DNA of 64,000 nt from Nocardia sp. SYP-A9097 (GCF_009649815.1 NZ_WJIC01000003.1:540701-604700), one strand, 5' to 3'; positions 1 through 8,755 are shown, numbered from the stretch's first letter. Notes: generated by a model from the sequence alone, not told the origin. Program-made: numbers and translations.

Positions 1-875
1 GAGTACTGCTGGGCGTCGTCTTCGGCGATGTGGCTGCGGAACGCAGCGGAAGGCTCAAGGATGCCGTCAACGCCTGGTTCCACGAAATCGAAAGCCGCGG
101 CTTCCTGGCCGTTACCCTGCTGACCCCCTTCCTCGGCGGCTTCACCCCGCCCTACCCCCCGCTCGCCCGGGCGCAAGCCGAGGTCGACGAGGTGATCATC
201 GAAGAGATCACCGCCCGCCGCGCCGCGAATGAGGACGGCACCGACCGCAAGGACGTCCTCACCCGCTACATCAACACCGACCTGGACCAGCACGACGATG
301 CGGGCCTCGCCCGCAGCATGCGCGGAATCCTGTTGGGCGCGTACGAAACCACCGCCATCACCCTCGGTTGGATCGCCACCATGCTGGCCGCCCATCCCGA
401 GGCCATGGCGGAACTGGACGCGGCAGTGGATTCAGGCGACGAAGCGCGCCTGGACACCTACCTCGACGCGGTGGTAGCCGAAACCATGCGCCTGCGCCCT
501 GTTTCCCCGTTCACGGGACGAATCGCCATCCGCGACACCGTAATCAACGGCGTGGAAATCCCCAAGGGCACGATCGTCATCGTCCCCATCCTGCTGATCC
601 ATGAATCCGAATCCCTTTACCCCGACCCGTTGACCTTCCGCCCCGAACGCTTTCTCGACAAGCGCCCCGACGGCCACACCTGGCTAACCTTCGGCGCAGG
701 CCCCCACCGCTGCCTGGGTGCACAATTCGCGCTTGCCGAGGCGCGAATCCTGTTCCGCGCCATTATCGAAAAGCGCCGCATCGACCCGATCCCCGGGCCG
801 ATGGAACCGGCGCGGCGGTATCACACGGGGCTGAGCCCGGCGTACAACGCACGAATTACTCTGCGCCACAGGTAA
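1..875 (+). CDS. Cytochrome P450, C-terminal part (cut by window start)
   Basis: Heme-thiolate monooxygenase, soluble and fed electrons by a ferredoxin/reductase pair not seen here. The frame is open to the first bases (it reads VLLGVVFGDV before the first GTG at 30), so the gene starts outside the window and the GTG is not its start. Visible motifs are an I-helix oxygen-binding segment GAYETT in place of the usual AGxDT, the K-helix ETMR (ExxR), the PERF segment, and the heme loop FGAGPHRCLG with the cysteine ligand. About 290 of the usual 400-450 residues are present. The substrate cannot be read from the sequence. The I-helix has Glu instead of Asp before Thr, which is seen in some P450s. 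The family is certain; the subfamily is not assigned. Confidence 0.93.
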   Translation, partial: VLLGVVFGDVAAERSGRLKDAVNAWFHEIESRGFLAVTLLTPFLGGFTPPYPPLARAQAEVDEVIIEEITARRAANEDGTDRKDVLTRYINTDLDQHDDAGLARSMRGILLGAYETTAITLGWIATMLAAHPEAMAELDAAVDSGDEARLDTYLDAVVAETMRLRPVSPFTGRIAIRDTVINGVEIPKGTIVIVPILLIHESESLYPDPLTFRPERFLDKRPDGHTWLTFGAGPHRCLGAQFALAEARILFRAIIEKRRIDPIPGPMEPARRYHTGLSPAYNARITLRHR

Positions 876-905
876 AGACAAAACCCCACCACCGACCTGG
901 ACGGA

Positions 906-968
906 CGATCACCAGGCACTCACTGTGGCCACCTACGGCGTGTCGCCCTGGTCAGTGCCTGGTGATCG
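906..968. repeat. 15-bp perfect inverted repeat with 33-nt loop
   Basis: Bases 906-920 (core gatcaccaggcact) are the exact reverse complement of 954-968. The structure lies 30 bp after the P450 stop and 25 bp before the stop of the small gene on the other strand, so it could serve as a bidirectional terminator for the convergent pair. There is no U-run on either side. Confidence 0.6.
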
Positions 969-992
969 ATTGTCCAAGGCTGGCTGGCGAAT

Positions 993-1217
993 TCAGGTGG
1001 TCGGGCCGGTCCAGATATTCCAGGCGCCTCGTAGATCGGTGGTGTTGTGCGAGCTTCGGATTGTGCGGAGCTCGCGGCCGAGGCGCAGGGCTACTTTGTC
1101 GAAATAGGCTTTGGCGGAACACTTCTCGACATCGCAATCCTGGTGAGCCGCCTGGCCTCGCCGCGCGACTTCCAGATTCATGACCGGGTAATCCGGTGGA
1201 TCATGGCTGATAACCAT
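993..1217 (-). CDS. Small hypothetical protein (74 aa)
   Basis: I do not recognise the family. The case for a real gene is the start region: on the minus strand ATG at 1217 is preceded by aagaggaggtgaaagtc, a near-perfect Shine-Dalgarno at good spacing. The product begins MVISHDPPDY and is mixed basic/acidic, with two cysteines in DCDVEKCSAK and no signal peptide or membrane segment. It ends IWTGPTT. It is divergent from the XRE/DUF397 pair, with about 235 bp between the starts, which would carry both promoters. A longer reading from 1328 exists but ignores the strong ribosome site. It may be part of the accessory XRE/DUF397 locus; that is inference. Confidence 0.55.
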   Translation of the reverse strand: MVISHDPPDYPVMNLEVARRGQAAHQDCDVEKCSAKAYFDKVALRLGRELRTIRSSHNTTDLRGAWNIWTGPTT

Positions 1218-1452
1218 GACTTTCACCTCCTCTTGCCATCGGGCGATGCCCGTATGTGATCGGTTCGGGGACTTGGGATTTGCTGTCCGCCGGGGATGCA
1301 ACGAGTAAACTCTCAGGCACGTTGGCATGGAGTCTCCAAACCCCCGAATCCGGGTACGAGATGCGCTGATTCCATTGCGAGCGGCTTCGCCATCAATTGG
1401 CCCACGGCGGAGACTTCCAGAATTTGATGCATCCGATAGTGAGGCTAACGAG

Positions 1453-2340
1453 ATGTTGACTGGATCTACCCTTGCACGAAGGGCTTTGGGTCGCGAGTTG
1501 AAGCGACTGCGAGAAGCGAAGGGCCTGTATCAGGCTCAGGGCGGCAGGCTCATCGGAGTATCGCCGCAGACCATCGGCCGTTTGGAAGATGGGCTACCGA
1601 CCAAAGTGTCGGATCTCTATATCAATGCGCTGTGCGACGGTTATGGGGCGAGTGACGAAAAGCGGGTCGCACTACTGGAATTGGCGTTGGAGGTGCGAAC
1701 TACCCAGAAGTCCGGGGGCGGATGGTGGCGGGCCTACGCCGATGAGATGCGCGAAGGCTTCGACCACTACATGGGCCTGGAAGAAGCGGCGCGGCGGATT
1801 TCCGTTTGGAAGACGCAGATCATTCCCGGTTTGCTCCAGACCTCCGAGTACCGGCGGGCGATTGCATGGACCGAGCACCCGGACAAGCCCTCCGTCGAAG
1901 TCGAGAAGCGGGTGGAGATGGCCGTTCGAAGGCAAAACCGCCTGGAGGAGACAGGCTTCGGGGTCGATATCCTGCTGTGGGAATCGGTCCTTCGTGACCA
2001 GATCGGTGGTCCGGCCGTCATGGCGGCACAGCTGCACAAGCTTGCCGATCTCGGTGAGCAGCCACACGTTTCGATTCGGGTGGTGCCCTTCGACGCGTCC
2101 GGGCACCTCGGGTCCGTCGTGGGTTCGTTTGTGCTGTTGGAGTTTCCGAAGCTTCCCGCCACGGGTTTGATCGAACCTCCCGTGGTGTTCCTGGAGGAGT
2201 ACGCCGGAGATCTCTACCTCGAGCGCGAGACCGAAGTGCAGCGGTACCGTCAAGCGTTCACCGAGATCGCTCGGGTAGCGTTGGACAGGGACATGACAAG
2301 GCAGCTCGTGCTGTCGATAGCCAAGGAGTTCGGCGAGTGA
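1453..2340 (+). CDS. XRE-family DNA-binding protein with DUF5753 domain
   Basis: Transcription regulator of the actinobacterial XRE/DUF5753 class (295 aa). Residues about 8-65 form a helix-turn-helix (LGRELKRLREAKG, then GVSPQTIGRLEDG). From about residue 95 comes the DUF5753 sensor region (WWRAYADEMREGFDHYMGLE, IPGLLQTSEYRRAI, then VVFLEEYAGDLYLE). I place the start at ATG 1453 because family members begin just before the TLARRALGRELKRLRE helix and number about 280-300 residues; an in-frame ATG at 1327 would add 42 low-complexity residues. It overlaps the following DUF397 gene by 4 bp (GTGA), so the two are translationally coupled. Such pairs act in development and secondary metabolism in Streptomyces (BldB/WhiJ-type systems); the target here is unknown. 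Confidence 0.9.
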   Translation: MLTGSTLARRALGRELKRLREAKGLYQAQGGRLIGVSPQTIGRLEDGLPTKVSDLYINALCDGYGASDEKRVALLELALEVRTTQKSGGGWWRAYADEMREGFDHYMGLEEAARRISVWKTQIIPGLLQTSEYRRAIAWTEHPDKPSVEVEKRVEMAVRRQNRLEETGFGVDILLWESVLRDQIGGPAVMAAQLHKLADLGEQPHVSIRVVPFDASGHLGSVVGSFVLLEFPKLPATGLIEPPVVFLEEYAGDLYLERETEVQRYRQAFTEIARVALDRDMTRQLVLSIAKEFGE

Positions 2341-2546
2341 ACATCGATCTTTCCGGAGCCGAATGGTTCAAGTCGAGCCGCAGCACCTCGGGCGGGGAGT
2401 GCGTCGAAGCGGCGCACCTACGCGGGGGCATGGTCGGAGTGCGGGATTCCAAGCTCGGCGAGACCGGTCCGGTGCTGGTTTTCGGTCCGGGCGAATGGGA
2501 TTCGTTCAATGATGCCGTGCGCAGTGGCAGGTTCGATCGCGCCTAG
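2337..2546 (+). CDS. DUF397 domain protein, partner of the XRE regulator
   Basis: Small protein of 69 aa made of one DUF397 domain: WFKSSRSTSGGECVEAA, VGVRDSK and a C-terminal segment WDSFNDAVRSGRFD. DUF397 proteins are almost always encoded next to an XRE/DUF5753 regulator and are thought to modulate it. Start is GTG at 2337, overlapping the upstream stop (GTGA), which implies coupled translation in a two-gene operon. Its last 4 bp overlap the 3' end of the convergent TetR gene. Confidence 0.93.
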   Translation: MNIDLSGAEWFKSSRSTSGGECVEAAHLRGGMVGVRDSKLGETGPVLVFGPGEWDSFNDAVRSGRFDRA

Positions 2547-3124
2547 TCGGGGCGGGTGCCCATGATGCCGTAGAGGAGTAGGTCCTCCAGGGAATCGGCG
2601 AAGCCGTCGAGGTCGGTGATGTCCCGGATGCACATGGCGAACAATGCTGCGCCGGCGATGGTGTCAAGGAGGGTGTTCGGGTCCAGGCCGGGGCGGGCGG
2701 GTTCGCCGTCGGCGGGGAGGTAGTCGCCCAGCTCGGCTCGGGTGGGGGTGTCCAGGCGCGCGGCCAGCTTTTCGTACAGGCCGGAGTCCTGGCGCATTTC
2801 GGCCATCAGGCCCGGCATGGCCGCTCGGGTCTCCGCCGAGCCGAAGAGTTGGATGGTTCCCCGAATCACCTTGCGGATTTCGGCGGTCAGGTCGGGGGCC
2901 ACCTGGTCGGAGCCGACGTCCGGGAAGACCGCCTTGGCGATGAGGTGTGCCTTGGAGGGCCAGCGGCGATAGATGGCCGGGCGGCTCACCCCCGCGCGGG
3001 CCGCTATCGCATCGATTGATGTTGCGGCATAACCACGTTCGACGAGCAGGGCGCGGGCGGCATCCAGGACCGCCTTATCCACCGCGGGGTCGCGGTGCGG
3101 GCCCAGGCGGTGGCGTTCGGTCAC
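2543..3124 (-). CDS. TetR-family repressor
   Basis: One-component repressor of 193 aa. The N-terminal TetR helix-turn-helix is clear (RALLVERGYAATSIDAIAARAGVSRPAIYRRWPSK, residues about 25-60), followed by a ligand-binding helical domain that is not assignable. Start is GTG at 3124. It is divergent from the SDR/DapB-like genes, and two palindromic sites lie in the 93-bp gap between the starts (3157-3171 and 3181-3195). The simplest reading is that it represses itself and the SDR operon. The inducer is unknown but is probably the pathway substrate or its CoA ester. Confidence 0.92.
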   Translation of the reverse strand: MTERHRLGPHRDPAVDKAVLDAARALLVERGYAATSIDAIAARAGVSRPAIYRRWPSKAHLIAKAVFPDVGSDQVAPDLTAEIRKVIRGTIQLFGSAETRAAMPGLMAEMRQDSGLYEKLAARLDTPTRAELGDYLPADGEPARPGLDPNTLLDTIAGAALFAMCIRDITDLDGFADSLEDLLLYGIMGTRPD

Positions 3125-3156
3125 GAAATCCGTCCTTGTCAGCGCGATCGGGAGTC

Positions 3157-3195
3157 GTTACAGTCTGTCACAGCAAAGCCGTTACACTCTGTAAC
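3157..3195. promoter_or_regulatory. Tandem palindromic operators for the TetR repressor
   Basis: Two related sites, gttacagtctgtcac (3157-3171, one mismatched pair) and gttacactctgtaac (3181-3195, perfect 6-bp arms around ctc), sit 24 bp apart centre to centre in the divergent TetR/SDR gap. Sharing of GTTACA..TGTAAC and this placement fit a TetR operator. The binding itself is inference. Confidence 0.65.
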
Positions 3196-3217
3196 TGCTG
3201 CGGCTCGAGGAGAAATC

Positions 3218-4036
3218 GTGTCTGCTGCCCCGCATCTCACCAAAAACTATCGGCCGGTGCCGCTCCTGCAGGACAAAGTCGTCGTGGTGTCGGGAATCGG
3301 TCCCGGACTGGGACATTCGCTGACCATCGAGGCGGCCCGGATGGGGGCCGATCTGGTGTTGGTCAGTCGCACCGAATCGCGGTTGGAGAAGTTGGCCACC
3401 GAGGTGCGGTCGTTCGGTCGCCGCGCGCTGGTCGCGCCCACCGATATCACCGATGAGGAGCAGCGACGGGCGCTCGTGGAGCGCGCGGTCGGCGAGTTCG
3501 GGCGGGTCGACTGCCTGATCAACAATGCGTTCGCGATTCCGCCGATGAATCCGATCACCGAGATCGAACTCGAAGCGCTGCGGGTCGCCAATGAGACCAA
3601 TGTGTTCGCGCCACTGCGGCTTTCGACACTCTTCGCCGACGCGCTCGAACAGTCGCGGGGTTCGATCATCATGCTGAACTCGTGCGTCTCGTACAGTTCG
3701 CAGCCGGAGTTCTCCGGGTACAAACTCTCCAAAGGCGCACTGGCACATCTGGCTTCGTCGCTGGCGACCGAACTCGGACCGCGCGGAATCCGTGTGAACA
3801 GTGTCGCGCCGTCGTATGTTTACGAGGACATCAACAAGGCGTACTTCGACTGGCTAGCCAAGCAAGCCGGGACCACGCACGAGGACATCTACCGGCAGAA
3901 GGCCGCGCCGACCGATCTGAAGCGACTGGCCGGGCCCGAAGAGGTTGCGCGCGCAACGCTTTTCCTGGCCAGTGACCTCGCCAGCGCGGTGACCGGGCAG
4001 ATGCTGACCGTCGACTGCGGTGAATTCCACCGATGA
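3218..4036 (+). CDS. Short-chain dehydrogenase/reductase
   Basis: NAD(P)-dependent oxidoreductase of the classical SDR fold, 272 aa. Rossmann motif GIGPGLG near residue 26, NNA (LINNAF), catalytic Ser in NSCVS, and the YxxxK pair in GYKLSK are all present; the C-terminus has the usual VTGQMLTVDCG. Start GTG 3218 is chosen because gaggag lies just upstream and because the longer reading from 3095 would run through the operator region. It heads an operon with the DapB-like gene (4-bp ATGA overlap) and is divergent from the TetR gene. The substrate is unknown; with a FadD-like ligase next door, a hydroxy/keto lipid, steroid or aromatic acid derivative is likely. Confidence 0.9.
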   Translation: MSAAPHLTKNYRPVPLLQDKVVVVSGIGPGLGHSLTIEAARMGADLVLVSRTESRLEKLATEVRSFGRRALVAPTDITDEEQRRALVERAVGEFGRVDCLINNAFAIPPMNPITEIELEALRVANETNVFAPLRLSTLFADALEQSRGSIIMLNSCVSYSSQPEFSGYKLSKGALAHLASSLATELGPRGIRVNSVAPSYVYEDINKAYFDWLAKQAGTTHEDIYRQKAAPTDLKRLAGPEEVARATLFLASDLASAVTGQMLTVDCGEFHR

Positions 4037-5121
4037 GTGCAGGAGTGTCCGTGAAGAAGCGAATTGTCCTGTGGGGCACCGGTGTTGTCGGATCCATGGT
4101 GTTGACCGAGATCCTGCGGCACCCGCTGTATGAACTCGTCGGCGTCGGGGTGAGCAATCCCGACAAGGTCGGCAAGGATGCCGGTGACCTCTGTGGTCAG
4201 GCGAAAACCGGTGTGCTCGCGACCAATTCGGTGAACGAGCTGATCGCGTTGCGGCCGGACGCCGTGGTGCACTACGGTCCGACCGCACAGTTCGCCGATG
4301 AGAATATTCGGGTCATCAGCGCGTTCCTGCGCGCCGGAATCGACGTCTGCTCGACCGCCATGACGCCGTGGGTGTATCCGGAGATCAAGCAGCTGCCCGG
4401 CGTGTGGCGCGATCCGATCACCGAGGCCTGCGCGGCGGGCGGGGCATCCTGCTTCACCACCGGCATCGACCCGGGATTCGCCAATGATCTGTTCCCGATG
4501 TCGCTCATGGGGCTGTGCGGCGAGGTGAAGTCGGTGCGGGCCTCCGAACTGCTCGACTACACCGATTACGAGGGCGATTACGAATTCGAGATGGGGATCG
4601 GGCATCCGCCGGAATTCCAAGCGCTGCTGGAGCATCCGGATCTGCTGATCATGGCGTGGGGTCCGACCGTGCCCATGATCGCGCGGGCGGCCGGGATCGA
4701 ACTCGACACCATCACCACCACCTGGGACAAGTGGGTTACGCCCGAGGACCGGCCTTGCGCCAAGGGAATCATCAAGGCGGGCACCGTCGCCGCGATCCGG
4801 TTCACCATCAACGGTATCTATCGGGATCGCGAGGTGATCACCCTCGAACACGTGAATCGCATCGGGCTGGACGCCGCTCCGGAATGGCCCGCCGGTACCC
4901 GGGATGATGTCTATCGCGTGGATATCATCGGCTCCCCGTCGATTTCGCAGGAGACATCGTTCCGGTTCACCGACGGTTCGGGACGCGCTCCGGCCGTGGC
5001 CGGATGCCTCGCCACCGGCATGCGTGCCCTCAACGCGGTGCCTGCGGTGAACGCACTGCCGCCGGGTTGGGTGACCGCCCTGGATCTTCCGCTGATTCCG
5101 GGAGCGGGCACCATCCGCTGA
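4033..5121 (+). CDS. Dihydrodipicolinate reductase-like NAD(P)-dependent oxidoreductase
   Basis: Protein of 362 aa with an N-terminal DapB-type Rossmann domain: VLWGTGVVGSMVLTEIL at about residue 12, then LVGVGVSNPDKVGKDAGDL. It is longer than true DapB (about 245 aa) and lacks the DapB substrate motifs, so it is not expected to make lysine precursors. It belongs to the actinobacterial group often named dihydrodipicolinate reductase or diaminopentanoate-dehydrogenase-like and found with SDR and acyl-CoA genes in catabolic clusters. ATG overlaps the SDR stop by 4 bp, so the pair is translationally coupled. It ends 7 bp from the convergent acyl-CoA synthetase stop. The precise reaction is unknown. 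Confidence 0.8.
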   Translation: MSAGVSVKKRIVLWGTGVVGSMVLTEILRHPLYELVGVGVSNPDKVGKDAGDLCGQAKTGVLATNSVNELIALRPDAVVHYGPTAQFADENIRVISAFLRAGIDVCSTAMTPWVYPEIKQLPGVWRDPITEACAAGGASCFTTGIDPGFANDLFPMSLMGLCGEVKSVRASELLDYTDYEGDYEFEMGIGHPPEFQALLEHPDLLIMAWGPTVPMIARAAGIELDTITTTWDKWVTPEDRPCAKGIIKAGTVAAIRFTINGIYRDREVITLEHVNRIGLDAAPEWPAGTRDDVYRVDIIGSPSISQETSFRFTDGSGRAPAVAGCLATGMRALNAVPAVNALPPGWVTALDLPLIPGAGTIR

Positions 5122-5128
5122 ACCAGGC

Positions 5129-6670
5129 TTAACGCGAGAGTTCCCGAAGCTGGCGTTTGTAGACCTTTCCGCTGTCATCGCGGGGGAGTGAGTCCACAAT
5201 CTCGATCCGGCTGGGCACTTTGTAATTCGCAAGCTCTCCGGAAAGGGCTTCGCGCACAGTGTCTTCGGTGAGTTTCGCACCGGGGCGCGGCAGAATGTGC
5301 GCGGCCACGATCTCACCCAGGTCGCCGGGATCGGGAATGCCGAATACGGCCACATCCTCGACACCGTCGAGTGCGGCAATGGCGTTCTCGATCTCGGCGG
5401 GGTAGATATTCACTCCGCCGCGGATCACCACCTCGGCATCGCGGCCGGTCAGATACAGGTAGCCGTCCGCATCGAGGTAGCCGAGGTCTCCGACCCACAG
5501 CATGCCCTCGACGGGGGACTGCGGAGCACCCTGATTGAGGTATTCGAAGCGAGGCCAATACTCCGCGCCGCGCACCCAGACTCGGCCGATCTGCCCGGCG
5601 GGCAACGGGTTTCCGCGCTCATCGCCGATGAGCACCGCCGAGCCATCCGCCGCCCGGCCCACACTGCCGGGATGCTCTAGCCACTCCGCGGCACTGATCC
5701 AGGTGATCGTGCCCGCCTCACTGCAGCCGTAGAACTCCCACAACGCGTCACCGAACAGGTCGATAGCGGCGCGTTTGAGCGCGGGCGGGCACGGTGCGGC
5801 CGAATGGATTACGTGCGTCAGACTCGACAGGTCATAGTTCGCGCGCTCGCCGGCGGGCACGCTCAGAATGCGCGAGACCATGGTGGGCACAATCTTGACC
5901 TGCCGAATACGGTGCCGATCGACCAGCCGCAGGAACGCACGCGCATCCCATTTCGGCATGATGACAATATCCGCACCCATTCGAAGGCCAAGCACCGCAA
6001 CCGCATTGGGGGAGGTGTGGTACAGCGGACCGGCAACCAGCATCGGCACGCCAGGAGCCAGGCCCATGCGCTGAGCGGTCGCGCCGGCGATACTCAACAG
6101 CTGCCGCGGAGACATCTGCTCGCGCGCAACACCTTTGGGCTTGCCGGTGGTGCCGGAGGTGTAGATGACGCCCATCGAATCCGAGATAGCGCCCTCGATA
6201 TGCCCCACCGGCTCCGGATGCGCGTCGATCCACTCCTGTAGCAATTCATGACGTCCGGTCGGCCGCGTCAGCCCCGCATCCCAGCCACCCTCGGTGAGAA
6301 GCTCTGCGGCCATGGCGATTTCCACAATCCGCGCCACACTCCCCGCCAATTCGCATGCCGCCTCGACCACCGGCACGAACTCGGTATGCGCGAAGATCAA
6401 CCGCACCTTCGCATCGGTCAGCACATGCGCGACCTCACCCGCCAGCCACCGCGTATTGATCGGCAGCGGATTACCCCCGGTCGAGGCAATCCCGACCGAC
6501 ACCTCGAGGAACTCGATGTCATTGCGCGCCATAATGACGCACTTGTCGCCGCGCCCGATCCCCGCCGCCAGCACCGCCGAACCGATCCGCCCCGCCCGCT
6601 CCAACACCTCCGGCTGCGTGCGCATCCGTCCGCCGCAAACAATAGTGGCGATTTTCGGATCATCCGTCAT
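5129..6670 (-). CDS. Acyl-CoA synthetase (FadD-like, AMP-forming)
   Basis: Adenylate-forming ligase, 513 aa, activating a carboxylic acid to its CoA thioester through an acyl-adenylate. Motifs: P-loop YTSGTTGKPKG (about residue 160), LYHTSPN, EFYGCSEAG, GDLGYLDADGYLYLTGR with the ATP-ribose Asp, and the hinge/C-terminal lysine in DDSGKVYKRQL. ATG 6670 is chosen because the usual N-terminus starts here; upstream in-frame sequence back to 7162 is low-complexity and not family-like, and the ribosome site is weak. Convergent with the SDR/DapB-like operon, and with it probably forms one catabolic locus. Chain length or ring specificity cannot be told. Confidence 0.92.
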   Translation of the reverse strand: MTDDPKIATIVCGGRMRTQPEVLERAGRIGSAVLAAGIGRGDKCVIMARNDIEFLEVSVGIASTGGNPLPINTRWLAGEVAHVLTDAKVRLIFAHTEFVPVVEAACELAGSVARIVEIAMAAELLTEGGWDAGLTRPTGRHELLQEWIDAHPEPVGHIEGAISDSMGVIYTSGTTGKPKGVAREQMSPRQLLSIAGATAQRMGLAPGVPMLVAGPLYHTSPNAVAVLGLRMGADIVIMPKWDARAFLRLVDRHRIRQVKIVPTMVSRILSVPAGERANYDLSSLTHVIHSAAPCPPALKRAAIDLFGDALWEFYGCSEAGTITWISAAEWLEHPGSVGRAADGSAVLIGDERGNPLPAGQIGRVWVRGAEYWPRFEYLNQGAPQSPVEGMLWVGDLGYLDADGYLYLTGRDAEVVIRGGVNIYPAEIENAIAALDGVEDVAVFGIPDPGDLGEIVAAHILPRPGAKLTEDTVREALSGELANYKVPSRIEIVDSLPRDDSGKVYKRQLRELSR

Positions 6671-6773
6671 GCCACGGGAGTCTGCCACCGCCGGGCGCTC
6701 CCCGTGCCGGAGTCGTGGACCGCGGTTGATGGACCGGAGCGATAGCGGGCCCGAGAAGTATGGGTATTGGACA

Positions 6774-6803
6774 ACGGCCCGGAAGCCGAGGCTCCCGGGC
6801 CGT
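6774..6803. repeat. Strong GC hairpin with tttc tail
   Basis: Arms acggcccgg (6774-6782) and ccgggccgt (6795-6803) are perfect complements. The interior agcc/ggct extends the stem. On the plus strand it ends in ttt. It lies about 105 bp upstream of the acyl-CoA synthetase start, so it could end antisense transcription from the plus strand or act in the minus-strand leader. Its role is not known. Confidence 0.55.
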
Positions 6804-7121
6804 TTCGATACTCCCGGCATCAGCACTTCTTTATCCGACGTCCCGCTGGGCACCGCCGGACGAGCACCCCGCGTCACCCGGAGCCGTCTGCGTGGGCTTC
6901 GGCGACGCGAAGTGCCTTCCCTGCACAGTGCGCGCTTCGGTGCGCCGCGCCATGCCCGGAGCAGACCTGCCGTAACCCACGTATCCTTTGAATCACAGCC
7001 GGTCACAATGAGTCTCACCGACATTGCGGTCCCCGTCGAACCGGGCAATCCGGCTGGCACTGGGGGTCGGCGAGTTGGCACTCCACGTCGGTCGGTCGCA
7101 GCGGCGAACAGTAGGTGAACG

Positions 7122-7177
7122 GCGTCCGCAACTGTCGCAAATTCACAACTCCGCGTCCGCAAAAATAGGCATTTGCG
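7122..7177. promoter_or_regulatory. Candidate PrpR/RamB-type binding sites upstream of prpD
   Basis: The segment has an inverted pair cgcaaa (7158-7163) and tttgcg (7172-7177), plus two further GCAA half-sites; gcgtccgcaa is repeated at 7122-7131 and 7153-7162. Mycobacterial PrpR and corynebacterial RamB, which control propionate/acetate genes, bind sequences built on TTTGCAAA. The match and the position, 75-130 bp before prpD, suggest this is the operon's control site. No prpR gene lies in the window. Confidence 0.5.
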
Positions 7178-7252
7178 AGGGATTTCGGCCCATCACCCGG
7201 CTCGGTAGCGTGCGAAACGCACAGGAAATCGACGTCTGGGAGGAACCCGAAC

Positions 7253-8755
7253 GTGAAGAATCATCTCGTCCGCACGCACCGCTCCGCCGAGCACTTTCCC
7301 CGCGAAGAGCAGCTGGCGTGGCGGATCGCCGAGGTCGCCGCCGATACGGTGCAGGTCGCGCCGGAGACCGAGGAGATGATCGTCAATCGGATCATCGACA
7401 ATGCCGCGGTCGCCGCGGCCTCCATCGGTCGGCGGCCCGTTACCAATGCTCGCGCGCAGGCCGTGACGCACCCCTATCAGCCGGGCTCAACCGTTTTCGG
7501 GATCGCCGGGTCGTATTCGCCCGAGTGGGCGGCGTGGGCCAATGGTGTCGCGGTGCGCGAACTGGACTTTCATGACACGTTCTTGGCGGCGGAGTACTCG
7601 CACCCCGGTGACAACATTCCGCCGATTCTGGCTGTGGCACAGCACGCAGGCCGCTCCGGACGTGACCTGATTCGCGGCCTCGCAACGGGTTACGAGATCC
7701 AGGTCGATCTGGTGCGCGGAATCTGTTTACACGAGCACAAGATCGACCATGTCGCGCACCTCGGGCCGTCCGCCGCCGCCGGTATCGGTACGCTGCTCGG
7801 CCTCGACACCGAGACCATTTACCAGGCCGTCGGCCAGGCGCTGCACACCACGACCGCCACTCGGCAGTCCCGCAAGGGTGAGATCTCCAGTTGGAAGGCG
7901 TATGCCCCTGCCTTCGCCGGGAAGATGGCGGTCGAAGCGGTTGATCGCGCGCTGCGCGGGGAGGGTGCGCCCTCGCCCATCTGGGAGGGTGAGGACGGTG
8001 TAATCGCTTGGCTGCTGGGCGGTCCCGACAAGGAGTACTCGGTGCCGCTGCCCGGTCCGGGTGAGCCCAAGCGGGCCATTCTGGATACGTACACCAAGGA
8101 GCATTCGGCCGAGTATCAGAGTCAGGCTCCGATCGACCTCGCTCGGCGCATGCGTGATCGGATCGGCGATCTCGAGCAGATCGCGTCGATCGTGCTGCAC
8201 ACCAGTCATCACACACACGTGGTGATCGGCACCGGCTCCGGGGATCCGCAGAAGTTCGACCCCAAGGCTTCTCGCGAAACCCTCGACCACTCGGTCATGT
8301 ACATTTTCGCGGTCGCATTGCAGGACGGCAGCTGGCATCACGAGCGGTCGTACGCGCCGGAGCGGGCGCAGCGGCCGGACACCATCGAGCTGTGGCAGAA
8401 GATTTCCACCGCCGAAGACCCGGAGTGGACTCGGCGCTATCATTCGACCGATCCGAATGAGAGGGCGTTCGGCGCACGCGCCGAGGTCACCTTGAAGAGC
8501 GGTGAGGTGATCATCGACGAATTGGCCGTCGCGGACGCACATCCCTTGGGCGCGCGGCCTTTTACCCGCGAGCAGTACATTGCCAAATTCCGCACGCTCG
8601 CCGACGGTGTGGTGGAGTCCGCTGAGCAGGATCGCTTCCTCGACGTGGTGCAACGCGCCGGCGAGCTGTCCGCTGGTGAATTGTCGGAACTCACCTGCAC
8701 CGTCTCGGCCGAAGTGCTTGCGCGCGCGCCCAAATCGCCGAATGGACTCTTCTGA
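7253..8755 (+). CDS. prpD: 2-methylcitrate dehydratase (MmgE/PrpD family)
   Basis: Dehydrates 2-methylcitrate to 2-methyl-cis-aconitate in the cytosolic methylcitrate cycle. The 500-aa length matches actinobacterial PrpD (about 505). Family signatures include the N-terminal ELDFHDTF segment, [23 protein letters not shown] and [10 protein letters not shown], and a C-terminal [18 protein letters not shown]. Start is GTG 7253 with gggaggaa just upstream. It is the first gene of prpD-prpB-prpC and its stop overlaps the prpB start by one base (TGATG). Likely controlled through the GCAAA sites upstream. PrpD itself is iron-free, unlike AcnD. Confidence 0.95.
   Translation: MKNHLVRTHRSAEHFPREEQLAWRIAEVAADTVQVAPETEEMIVNRIIDNAAVAAASIGRRPVTNARAQAVTHPYQPGSTVFGIAGSYSPEWAAWANGVAVRELDFHDTFLAAEYSHPGDNIPPILAVAQHAGRSGRDLIRGLATGYEIQVDLVRGICLHEHKIDHVAHLGPSAAAGIGTLLGLDTETIYQAVGQALHTTTATRQSRKGEISSWKAYAPAFAGKMAVEAVDRALRGEGAPSPIWEGEDGVIAWLLGGPDKEYSVPLPGPGEPKRAILDTYTKEHSAEYQSQAPIDLARRMRDRIGDLEQIASIVLHTSHHTHVVIGTGSGDPQKFDPKASRETLDHSVMYIFAVALQDGSWHHERSYAPERAQRPDTIELWQKISTAEDPEWTRRYHSTDPNERAFGARAEVTLKSGEVIIDELAVADAHPLGARPFTREQYIAKFRTLADGVVESAEQDRFLDVVQRAGELSAGELSELTCTVSAEVLARAPKSPNGLF

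Larger units (their letters stand above)
6671..7252. other. Intergenic region between acyl-CoA synthetase and prpD
   Basis: This 580-bp divergent gap has open frames, but none has a ribosome site or recognisable product. It contains a long hairpin (6774-6803) near the acyl-CoA synthetase end and GCAAA repeats near prpD (7122-7177). I see no gene in it. Confidence 0.6.

Noticed and set aside
1327..1452. Upstream extension of the XRE gene to ATG 1327
   Set aside because: The added 42 residues do not resemble the family N-terminus; ATG 1453 gives the usual length.
3889..5379. 496-codon minus frame across the SDR/DapB-like genes
   Set aside because: It is the shadow of two clear genes on the plus strand and has no recognisable domain.
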